DNA of 64,000 nucleotides, from contig SIJG01000083.1 in assembly GCA_023374025.1 (NCBI GenBank), forward strand, positions 581,876 to 645,875, in the 5' to 3' direction. Below the pieces are notes generated by a model. It was not told where the DNA came from. It saw nothing but the letters and a program-made list of their open reading frames with translations, and did no database searches. The stretch comes from Heterodera schachtii. Its lineage: Eukaryota > Nematoda > Chromadorea > Rhabditida > Heteroderidae. Below, one piece after another: positions 15,642 through 32,500 of the stretch. Every line of letters starts with the position of its first letter. Position 1 is the stretch's first letter. The translations under genes and the position numbers were made by a program.

Positions 15642-16532
15642 CAGAAGCAACAGCAGAAGAAGACGATTATGCTAATGAGGAGGAGAAGAAGGAGAAGGAA
15701 TGAAGGCAAAAACGGCACCAATTGCATTAATCGATTTTTTTTTTTGAATTTGTACCAAAGGGTCGGACCGCAATTCCACTTTTTGGCGCCGGAATCCCGA
15801 GTTTGACTTGCGGTACTATCCCTGATTTGAACCCCCTAGGGCATGGTATTCTTACAAAATCAATGACATTTAAGTGAGCGATGATCTGCTAATCGTTTTG
15901 TAAAACTATTCTTTATATAATTTATTTAATATTTTCAAATAAAAATTGTGAAATTTGCCAACAAAGAAAAAAAAAGTAAAAAAAAAATCCCTAACATATT
16001 AAAATGAACAAAATTATATATGTAATCGAAAAAACACACCAACAAGGAAAAAATTAAAAAATAAATTAACAAAATGAAAAAAGTTGGGGAAAAGGAGCAA
16101 AGAAAAAGTGAATGGAATGAACATAAAGGTAAAAATAAGAAAAACAATTGCTTAAGTAATAATAAATTCTATCGCTGATGGACGGCACCCGGGCGAGGAT
16201 GTTCGGTGCAAATATTGGGCGCTTCCGGACTTTTGCGTCTCCGATTTACGACAATTTTGAGAATCGGTCGATTAGTTTCCGAATTTTTTGCATAAGCCTC
16301 GCAATTTAGAGTGCCGAATTTTTTTTTTTGAGTCTCCAAGAGCAAAATGCCGAAAATAAACGGCACCGCTCCCCCGGAAATCGGTCGGTCGGCACCGAAC
16401 ACTCTCGAACATCCCGCGCGGTGCCATGCCGCCGTCCATCGTTTTATCTCAGTGGTGCCCCCGCTCGTAAACCCAGTAAAAAAATAAAAAATAAACCGTA
16501 ATTGGCACAAATTGCCCCCCTCCCCCCTAAAT
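15642..16532. other. Convergent intergenic spacer (RNMT and GALE 3' ends)
   Basis: An 891-bp interval between two stop codons on opposite strands. It holds both 3' UTRs, A-rich and T-rich tracts and AATAAA-like sequences (for example near 15941 on the plus strand). An open frame continues on the minus strand upstream of 16533 but has no homology I recognise. No gene called. Confidence 0.5.
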
Positions 16533-21282
<4,750 letters not shown>

Positions 21283-21290
21283 GAAAATTT

Positions 21291-23561
21291 CAATTAAATT
21301 TAAAAGATGGGAAGAACACTTGAAGACTTAGAAAATCAGAAAAATTTAAAAGAAAAAGCAAAAATTTTCACAAAAATTATTACGATATTAAATTTGAATA
21401 ATTATTTAGTGGCAAATCCAACAAATCCAAAGTGATTTTGTTTAATCCGTTCTCACAATAAATAAAAATTGAAAAAATAAATTTTATTTTATTTTATTTT
21501 ATTTACATGAAAATGACAGAAATTTCGGAGGTTAAATGCAAAAAAAAAAAAAAGAATAATAAAATATAAAATATATTTTTGAGAGAATAAAAAAAATGAC
21601 AAATGAAACGAATGAATGATAATGATTGCCGACTTATCACAGAAGAAATGTTATTGGGAATTTTTTAAATTGTAATAATTTGTTTAATTTTTATTTCAGT
21701 TTTTTACTTTTTTTGCCCAACCAAAAATTTGGGGAAAATTTTTTTGTATTTGTTAAAATTAAAATTGAAAATTCAACCAAAAATTGATTGGGCAAAATTC
21801 TGTCTGAACATATCAAATCAAATAGAATTTGCGTGAGATTTTTTTGGGGTGTAAAAATCGGAAATTTTTCCTATTTTTTACTTCCAAATAAATTTTTTCA
21901 ATGAATTTTTTGTTGCACAATTTTTTTTTTGAGGGGACAAAATAATACAACGAAAAAATGAGAGAAAGAAAAAGGGGGAATGACTAAACTGAACAGCAGA
22001 AACACTGTCATATAATAATAATAATAGCAAGGAAAACTAGCCAAATTAGGGATGAATCATTAGGCATTAATTAATTAATTAATTAATTATTTCAAAGATA
22101 GGGAGGAGAAGCATTTGAAAGAATGAAATGGGACGGAATTTGAATGACTGATGAGTGGAGGAAGGCAGCAACAACAACAACAATTAAAACAACGGCACGG
22201 ACAAAGGAAGGACAGAGAGAGGGCGAGAGTCAGTCTCGACTTTGTATTTTCAAATTCTCGAGTTTCCAGTCCCGGTCTCGAGACTTGACTCGAGAAATTT
22301 CTCGGATTTTTAATCGGAGGGTGCACAACGCCGACACACAAAAAAAAACGGATTCGCAAGGGGGGAGTTAATTAGAATTTAATTCTGTTCGAGAGTCTCG
22401 ACGATCACATGTGGATCATCATCTTTTTCGCTAACCATTCCAGTAGGTCTCGATTCGATTTATTGACCAATATTTGCGGCCCCATTTTTGCCATTCCCCC
22501 TTAATTGGACTCAATTTCTCTCGCGAGTCTTGATGGAATTTCCATCAACTCTCGACGCTGAAATGCTGTCGAGAATATCGAACACCGGGAGAAAGAGAGG
22601 TGCGGAGGAATGGTCGTCCTATCATAAGCAATAATTAAATTCCGGAACGATTTAACGGGCGGGGGGGGGGGCTAATTATCGCAATTAATTCCTCCGTTCT
22701 TTCTTTCTCTGCCGCGTTTGCCCCTTTTATCGTCGCCGCTCGCTTTGCGTCATCGTCCGCCCCCGCGGGGGCAAAAGCGGCGGCGGCGGGCGGCGGTGTG
22801 TGCGTTTGATCATTTGACGCCCAATGAAATTTGACTGCTGAAATTATTAATGGGATGTAATGGAATATTTGAATGAATCAATTAAATAAATAATTAGGGG
22901 AAGGGTGAGCAAACAGAAAAAGAAAAAGAAAGAAATGGTTGGAAAAGGGCACCACGGAATTTGATGAAAATGAGAATGAAACCCGCGACCGACACGTTGA
23001 CAAATTAGTGCTAAATAATGTGTCAGTCCAATTCGGTGGCATTCATTAGCCCGGGGCGGGGCTGTGTCATGGCAATACAAAAAAAAATAATGATTTGGTT
23101 TTGAAGGCTTAGGTCAGACTAGGCCAGTTTTCCAAATTTAAAAAAAATAAAATTTTAAAAGTTTTGGCATTGATCCGGCGGGATAAACCGGGGCCAATTG
23201 AAGTAGGAGACAAAAAGATAGCCGAAATGGCACAATCAAAAGTTAGGGCCATTTATCAGCGATGGATGGGAGGGAGGGACTCAATGCCGAAAGAATCAGT
23301 CTCGAGTCGAGAAAACAAAAACCAAAAAAATTACTCGGCAACTTTTTCCCAGAAATCCGGCATGGACAATCATCCCGCGAATGTCCACTTTTGCAAGAAA
23401 AAAATGGCATCCTCCCTGTCTTTAGAATAAAAAATCCAAAATTAATGTCTCTAAATCTGGCACTGGACCCGAAAATAAACGGCAAATGCCAATTTTTCAG
23501 TCAAACTGGCATTTTTCCCACCTCTGCTGTTCCATTGTCCCCTCCTCCTCTGTGCTGCTGT
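21291..23561. other. Intergenic region between the GALE 5' end and the grainyhead 3' end
   Basis: AT-rich with TTTTA repeats (21482-21505) and an AATT run (22070-22090). CTCGAG/CTCGA-rich sequence lies at 22228-22300 and 22390-22570, a poly-G run near 22661, and a GC-rich patch at 22690-22800. No coding region recognised on either strand. Confidence 0.5.
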
Positions 23562-26500
23562 TCACCAGACCGGTGTCCTCTGGTTCTGCAGTTGTTGTTG
23601 CTGTTGTTGTTGCTGTTGTGTCGTTGTGCCGTTCTGTTGTGCCACCGCCGCCGCCGCAGCGACCACCGCCGCCGGCGGTGGCGGCGGTCCGGCGACAATT
23701 GTCGGCGTCGCCGCGCCTCCGCCGCTGGTGCCGTTAGTGCTGATGTTCAACAAATGTTGCTGTTGCTGATGTTCAGCAGCTGAAGCCACCGACGAGTTCG
23801 AGCAGGACGAGGAGGCGGAGGAGGACGAAGCGGCGGCGGCGCCGCCGCAAGTGCCGGACGAATTTGTGCCGTTTGATTGGTGGGCATGGGAATTGTTGTG
23901 ATGGTGATGGGGATGATTGTGATGATTATGGCAATTATTGCTGGTGTTGTGCACAATGGTGTTGTTGACGGACAACAGTTCGATCAGTGTCACCGAGTAG
24001 AACGTATGCCTATGAGAAATGAATAATAATGAATGGGTGGTGGTGATCGGAGTTAATGATGCATGCCCTGCACATGTTTAATCGAAGAGGAAAAGTGATC
24101 AGTGATCAAAAGTAGGGTTAAGCCCCGACATGTTTCGGGGAATTATGAAATAAGATGGAATATCTTTAAATGAGTTTTTAAGACTTTTTTATTCTGGACT
24201 TTTTCTTTTTGTGTTTTTTTAGACTTTTTATGAAAAAAATTCTAATCCCCGTTCCCCACATTTTGCTCCCCGAGGGTCGGGGCTTAACCCTAATCAAAAG
24301 ACACGGATCATCAAAATGCCTAACCAACTAGTGAACAAAAAGTGATCAGTGATCTTAATCAAATAGTAGAGTAAAAGTGATCAGTTTGAGAAGAACACGC
24401 GTTTAAATGGCCTTTAATGGGTGGCCTATGATCAGAGGGACGAAAGAAGGATCTGACTGATCAGACTGAGTGATCACTGATCAGTCAGAGTAATCGAAAG
24501 GATCAGTCCGATTAAAAAAGGCCCCGTCTCATTTCCAACGGACCTGTCCAACTCGGACTGCTTCAGCTCGATTTGGAATGTGTCCTGGTTGGTGTAGTGG
24601 CGCAGCATATCATCTGAAAATTTAAATTTGTTTTTCAATGATAAAATAAATAAAAATTCGATAAAATTATATTACTTTAATATTGTTTAATTAAAAATTA
24701 ATAATAAAAATAAGTTTGAAATAAAAAAACGATTCTAAAATTTTTTTGGTAAAATATTTTAAATGGGCAAAATAAATAAAATTTAATTTAATAATTAAAA
24801 TTTAATTTAATAATTATAATTTAATTTAATAATTATAATTTAATGATTTCACTTTTCCCCTAATATTTTTAAATAAAAATAATGAAGGTTTGAAAATAAA
24901 GAAAACAATTAAAATTTAAAATGGGCAAAAAAAAATAAAATTTATTAAATAATATTTAAAATTTTTAAGAAAAATATTTTAAATGGACAAAACAATTAAA
25001 AATTAACTTAATAATTGGCTTTAATGAGCAAAATAAAATAATTAATGAATTTTTTTTATTCCTTCCCATTTCTCACCATCAATTTTGACGGTCAACCCCT
25101 TCTGGCACTGTTTGTAAAAGGCCTCAATTTTTGACTCGTCCAAATTGTATTTTTCGCTGACGGCGCGTGCCAAGCCTCTGAAAACCATTGAAAAACCATT
25201 GAAAATTAAATGATTTTTTTTTTAATTTTTAAAAATATTTTACCCAAGCGATGGTGGCACCAAATGGAGCGGCGTGAAAATCTCTTCGCCCTGCTTTCGG
25301 ACGTAAATCATTACTGAAAAATGGATTATCACTAATGCTGTGATCAGACCAAATTTTTAAGTGAAAAATATTAATTTTGAATTTTCTAATTTCATAGAGA
25401 TTTTTAGGAAAAAAACATTACAAAAAATAATGATATTTTGAAAGGCTTTTTTTAAAATTTATTTGAGAATTGTAAAAAAGTAAGAATAAAAATTTAGAAA
25501 AAAACCTGTTTATTTAAAAAATTTGGGTATTTTAGTAACAAAAAACCTATGAAATTTTGAAAAAACTTACAATTTTTAAATTGTTTAAAAAATTTAGATT
25601 TTTTTTTGTGAAAAATTGAATAAAATTTCTAAAGAAACCTGTTTTTAAAAAATCTAGCTTAGAAAAACATCATTGAGAAATCTAGAAAATATTTTTTCAG
25701 TTTTTAAAACTAATTTTTGGCGGCGCCGGGCGGGAACGGGGATTAGTTGCTCTTTCTCCCCTAATTACCCCCCCCCCCCCCCCAATTAAATGTTCTCACT
25801 CCGCTCCGATGGCCTTGGCCGCTTCGGCTGCGGCTCCAGCTCGGACAACGCGTCGTACGAGCCGATGGAGGCGGTGTCGAAGAAATCGTCGCCCGGCACG
25901 AACAGCGGTGCCGGCCGTTCCATGTCCGCACTGTGGTAAAAGTTGGAGCGATCGGCCGGCTCGTGGAAGTCGCCGTCCATCTTTTTACGGCCACCGCCGC
26001 CGCCGGCGCCACCGTTCGCGCCCCCGGCGCCGGAGCCCCCTGAATTGTCGGTTGATGAGTGTTGTTGATCAGGGCAAGCTGTACAGAGGAGAGCAAAATG
26101 GAAGTGTATTCGGCACAGTGATCATTGATCACAGTCAGTCAGTCGGGGTGATCGGAATTCCCTCCTCCTCATTATGGAAGCTCCACTGATCAGTTGGTGA
26201 TCAGTGTATGGTTCACTCCGATTCAGTTAAATTGGGTGATCTGAGCATGGGCCATCCACCCTCTCGCTAATCGACCAGCAAAATATTTAGCATTGATCAG
26301 AAAAGCCTTTTTATGGTGGATCACGATCAGTTTATGGTCATTGATTTGATATTTGATCTAATCAATCAAAAAATATTGAAATAAATCAGAATTAAAAACG
26401 GATTTTTGGTCAAACATTTCTGCTGATTGATCAACTGTAATAAATAAATTTTAAAAAATCTCCGAATTTTGTTGAAATTAAAGCAATGCCTTAAGCAACA

Positions 26501-29500
26501 CGGAAAAGCGATAGCAATAAATATGGCCATTTTCATTAAAATAAAAATAAAATTTAGAAAATGGCCAGCTTTTCAATTTCACAAAGCTGTCCGGCGGTGC
26601 CGATTGGCGCCGCCGAAGGAAATTTTTTTTAACAGAATTTCACCCAAAATGTTCGTTTTTAGGTCAAATTTTAAAAATTTGGGGGAAAGCGGTAGCAATA
26701 AATATGGCAAGTTTCATAAACCCCCCCCAAAAAAAAAATTCGAACAATAACAGCGTTTCAATCTCTAAAAGCTGGATTTTTATTCTTTAGCACACATAAA
26801 GCTGCTTTTAAGCAATTAAGCATCAGGCAATTGATTAGTGAAGTTCGAGACCGAAAATTTTCCAATTACCCCCAATTGAAACCGAGACTCTCGATTGAAC
26901 ATCACTAATCAACCAAATTCATTGGTTGCTCACCGCCGCCGCCCCGGCGCCGTTCGTCCCGCCGATTTTCGTGCAACATTTTTCGGTTGGCACCCTACAA
27001 AAGACGGAAAAAGCTGCAAATAAGGCAAGGCACATAAAAAAACGCAAAAATACACAATAAAGAAAAAGTAAAAATAAAAATACTGTAACCGTATCAATCA
27101 ATTACTGTAAAGTACAAATGGGACACTTTGAATTTGCCAGATTCTCGCTATTCGATGGGAAACGGCGTCGAGAAAAAATGGGACGGGAACGATGCCTTTT
27201 AGCTATAACAAATGGCAACAGTAATTTTATCAATTTAGAAAATTTAATTTAACTTAAATTTAATTATTATAAATAGATAACCGAATGGAAAAAAAGCAAA
27301 ATGAAACGAAAAAAGCGATGAAAAAAGTGCAGAAATGGACAAATGGTCAAATTATATGGACAAAATGACAAGCGATGGAAGGCACAAAAAGCGAAGCAAA
27401 AAGCAAAAGCAAAGCAAGCAGCAGAACTTTGAAAACGAACTTCAAAAATTTTTTACATTTTTTGGAAAATTCCAAAATCTGATTAGGCCCCTTCATTCCT
27501 TTCTAATTTAGCTTCTTAATTAGTTGTTTAATTGAGTTTTGCATAATCTTTTACATATAATTATTTCTCTTTTTAATATTCATTAGAAAAAATATTTTTT
27601 AATTTTTCAAAATAAAAAAATGTTAAAATCAATTGCTCAAATTCATCTCAAACATTTCAAAAAGTTATGCCAAACCAGGTTCAAACAATAATAATTTTCT
27701 TTTTTAGCGAATTTTTCGGCACCCCAAAATTATTTTGGCATTTTTTTTTTTGGCAAAATGCCTTCAAAATATTTTTTTCTCTCTTTTTTTTGACCTGCTG
27801 CTGAACTGCTGTTGTTGCTTTTGCGTCGCTTATCCGCCCGTTTGTCTTCGTCGCGCAATTTCCGTTCCGCGCCCTGTGATCGATCAAATTTTAAGCATTT
27901 TGTTTGCTCGATTTGAAAGACATAAAATTTTAGGAAAAATTTTCTAAAACTCAGAAACAAATTTTTCATTATGGGACCATGAAATAAATTTGTCAAATAA
28001 AAAATTACAAAGATTTTTTGGAAAAGTTTCTCATAAATGGAGCAGAAACTATTCTATTATTACAGAAATAAAAAAAATGTTTTGTCATATTTAATTTTGT
28101 AGCTTTTTTAGCCATTAAAATTAATTTTTTTTTTTTTAAAGAAATGCTTAAAAATTTAATAAAAAAAATGTAATGTCAACCATTTTCAGTGAAATTAAAA
28201 ATGAGACGATAGAAAGAAAGAAAACGGGGAAGAAACATAACACAATTTATGGAAAAAGAGAAAGGGGAGAGTGTAGAGAAAGAGAGAAGTAAAAATAGTT
28301 GAATAATTAATGTAATTAATACTAATGAACGATTCGGTAAAATTTACCGCGGTAAATTACCGTTTACTCTCACTGGTCAATTATCGGAAAAACTGACAAC
28401 GTTAATATTCCGGTAAATATAAACATTTTCCAGCTTCATGAATTTAATAATTTTTTAAAATTATTTTTGTCTGAAAATTAAATTTTCTCTGAAAACCGTT
28501 AACGGTAATTAGCGGTTCCTTTTAGGGTTTGTTGTCTCTAACTAATTAAAAAAATAATAATAATTTTTGCAATTATCCACCACCACCATTCCCATTTACA
28601 CTGATCTGATCTGATGATCTCACCTTGTCACAGAACACTTTGATCTGACAGTAGCCCCGGTGGAACGGCGTTTTTGAGTCGATTTGGTCGTCAAAAGTGT
28701 CAATTTGGACATGGAGCGGCAACCCTTTGACGCCCTTTTGGGTGGAGAAATCGGTGGACAGACATTGGACAGCGATGGAAACCTGAATTTTGAAATTACA
28801 AAATTTCAATTTCAATTTTTAAATTGTGCCAATGTCCTCAAAATTCTCGCGCACTTTGGGCCCCGGCTGTTCCGCGGGGTTCCAACAGAATTGGACCGCA
28901 TTGTATGCCAACTCGTCAAAGTGTCCGCCGATGGCACCGACCGAATTTTTGGCGTCAACCTAAACGCCAAATTAAAATAAATTATTTATTTATTTTAAAA
29001 TTAATTATTTTATCACATGAATATTAGAGAATTTGAATTGAAATATTCGTTAGTTTTTAAAATCTAAGATTTTAAATCTATAAATGTTTTTTAAAATTTT
29101 CATTATTTTTTTTACTAAAAAATTGAAAAATAAATTTTAAATATTTTTAATATGGAATTTAATTGTCTCGTTTTTATATGTGTTTTTTTAATCAAATTTT
29201 GTTTCGTTTTTTTTCTTTTTGAATTTTAATTCGTAATTTTCGACTTTCCCCCTAAATGTTCTCACTTCGATGATTCGCTGCTTGTGCGAATGTTGCCGCT
29301 TGTGCCACAACATCCACGTCCTCAGCTCGTCCTCAAACGTTTTGTCCTCGCGGAAAACGACCATAATTTGACTCTGAAAATGGGAAATTAATTAATTTCC
29401 AAAATATCTTGGTAATTAGAGATCAGCCTGGGCCTGGGTCCAGGCCTGGATTTTTCCTAGAGATCAGCCTGGGCCTGGGTCCAGGCCTGGATTTTTCCTG

Positions 29501-32500
29501 GATCCAGCCCAGACCATTTTTCATCAAACTGGGTTTTCTGGATTTTTCTTGGACCTGGATTTACCTGGATTTTGTCCAGGAAATCCAGGTCCGGTCTAAT
29601 TACCCTCAAAATTTCAAATTTTTATACCGCTAATTTTATTGGTTCGCGATCTTGGAAAATCAGTCACAAAAGCTTCGAGATTTGCTCAAATCGGAGGAGA
29701 TGTCGAAAAAATGCTCAAGAGTCTCGGGAAAATTTTAAATCCTCCTTAAGGGTAATTAACGGTTTTTACCGTCTCAAAAAATTTTTTAAATTTTTCAAAA
29801 AACAATAAACCAACCCTCACGGTTAAGCCTTTGAGGGGACAGTGCAGGTCGGGGATGTAGTCAAGCGAAACGGTGTAAAATTGGCCCTGAAAATTGAGGA
29901 AATTAAAATTAAAATTAAATTAAAATTAATAAAAATTACAAAATTCGAATTTTTTAGAAAAAAATATTATTGCAAATAAAAAACTCCTAACAGATCACTT
30001 GCTTTGTTCACATATGTCATCCGATCGTCCTCCTTCCGAATGGACGTGGAAATGGGCGCCTCCAAAGCGTATTGAAAGCCCAAAGGATTTTCCAATTTGG
30101 GGATCACAATGGGCAGGGACTGTTCCCGGTGTTGGGACTCACGGTGGTGGGACTGAAATGGGATGAGGGAATTTGTGGCACTAATGGGAGGGGGCGGAAG
30201 AATTTTACGGCACTAAGTGGGACAGAAAAATTTGTCGGCATTGAAATGGCAAAAATCTGGGTCCTCTCCCCACCCATTCTCGGGATTGACAAATCCCATC
30301 CTTGTTTCCATGCCTGCTGGATAGGTGTGCCTAATGCCAATCTTGCAACTCGCGAGTGCCGGGAATTTTCCATTCCCGACAGGACATGGCCAATTATGGC
30401 TCTCTCCGAGAGCCAAAATTTTTCGAGACCTTTCTACCAAAACGGGATTTATCCACCGAGACACAAAAGACAGAGAAAATCTCTAGATTTGAGAGCGAGA
30501 ATATCGTGCCCCCCCCCCCCCCTCCTCTTGCAAAAATGCCATGCCAACAAATGCCTCACCGATTCGCTGCTGCCGGCCCCACTTCGGCCGTTGTTGTGAT
30601 CCCGCCTCTGTTGCTGCGTCTGTTGTTGTACTACTCCGGCAACGAGTTCCTGCTGCTGTTGCTGCTGCTGGTGATGGATTACTGATTGTAGCGCGGAGGA
30701 GGCGGACGACGGCTGCTGCGCTTGGACGGACTGCGGAAGTTGCAGGACGGCAGCGGACGCCAGGGAACAGCCGGGCGCGAAAAACTCGTGTAACTGGGAG
30801 AAGGATCGGATCAGATTTTAGAGAGATCAGATCATCAAACCAATCAGCTTAGAATTCTGATCAGATCAGGTAAGATGGGCCAGTGATCGGATATTAGCTA
30901 AGAAATGATCCCATCGGATAAATCAGAGATGAACTTAGAAATTTGAGTACATCAGATTAGAGCATGTAATTTGGCAGAGAAAATATCTCTAATCAAACAG
31001 AGAAGATTATCAGATGCAATTGCAGGGTGATTATAAATTTGTAATGAAAAATGTTTGGTCAGATCCAGCATAGCTCATCAGCTTTCTAATCTGACTAACA
31101 GAGGCGGAAAATTTTAATATGAAAATCAATAAACTGATCAGAAAACATGATCATGGAATTGAGTCCATAGACCAGAACAGATCGCTAGTTTTTATGGATT
31201 CTTGAACAGGTTTTCCGGGCAAAAAAACAATGATGGCCACTGATCACTCTCAAATCAAAATCAGAGACAGAGCAAATGCTCAATTGCACAGTCTCACCTG
31301 TTTGGCGTGCTCGAGCAGGGACAGTTCCGTGCCAATGCCCGAGTCGACCGGGGACAGCAGTCCGCCGCCGCCGGCACCCACCGTGCCAATGCCGCCCGTC
31401 GCCGCGTTCACCGCCAGCGTTGCGGCTGTGACCGCGTCCATCGCTTTACCTGCGCAACGCTTTGTGTTAATTTGATCAGTGACAAACAATGAATAATGAT
31501 AATGGCCTGAGATTTTTTGATTAATGAACCAAAATTTAGAAAGACACAAAGTGATCGGAAATTGAAAAATGATCAAGACATAGAGTGATCGGAATAGGGA
31601 TGGACAAATTAAAGTGCGCCCCAAGTGATCAAAAAACGACAATTCACTTTAAATGTGTGAAAAAATGTCCCATTGAAAAATGCTCCAAAATTTTTCGATG
31701 ATCCCACTGAAAAGTGATCAGGCTCTTCAAAAGGCTTCCTGATTTTTTTTTGGCCTCGACTATGTTCACTTCTCAAGAACTTTGAAATTTTCCAAAAATA
31801 ATCCGCTAAAATTTTAATTTGCTTGACCTAAATTAAATACACCTGAAGAACCGAACCAAAAGTGATTTGGTAATGATCAAAAATCAAATCAGTATAAAAA
31901 AATTTCAAAAATTTTAAGCGTCTGAAGGGGTTCGCCGATGAAATTTTGCGAATTTTTTTTTTTTTTTGGAAATCCCCACACCATTGGCGGTGCCGCCGCC
32001 GGTGCCAATGCCACCGCAATACAACCGTTGCTGCTGCTGTTGTTGTTGCTGTTGTTGCTGATGCTCCATGACGACATCCAGGTAGCCGTTCAGCTGCTGT
32101 TGCTGTACTGCTTGCAGTTGTTGCTGGTGCTGCTGGTGGAGTCCGGCATGGGCAGCTACGGACGAATAGGACATGTAGGGCCAGTCCTGGAAAAATATAA
32201 TATTAAGTAAATGAATTGTTAAATATAATTATAAGATTTTTTATTAAAAACTAAAAATACAACCCTAAAAATCGATTTTTGAATTCAGCCCACCTCGAAG
32301 CCAAGGTTTAGGCTATGCCCTTGCAGTCAAGGACAACTTGGCTTATTCCGGCGGTTCGGTCCCGTCTTTCTAAGCTCAATTCCCCTCCCCCAATTAAATT
32401 GTTAAAACCTCCCTAATTAAATTCAATTACAAAATTTGATATTAATGAAATATTGCACATATCTGCAGGACCAGGGATGTAAGCCAATATCTAAAAATTC

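Noticed and set aside
26935..26995. Constitutive exon of grh-1
   Set aside because: 61 nt would break the frame; exon 12 joins exon 13 directly in matching phase. Listed as a possible alternative exon instead.
31938..32210. Plus-strand frame with poly-Leu resembling a membrane protein
   Set aside because: Antisense of the poly-Gln tract in grh-1 exon 4.
32310..32365. Pol III B box GGTTCGGTCCC
   Set aside because: No A box at a suitable distance upstream and no tRNA fold.
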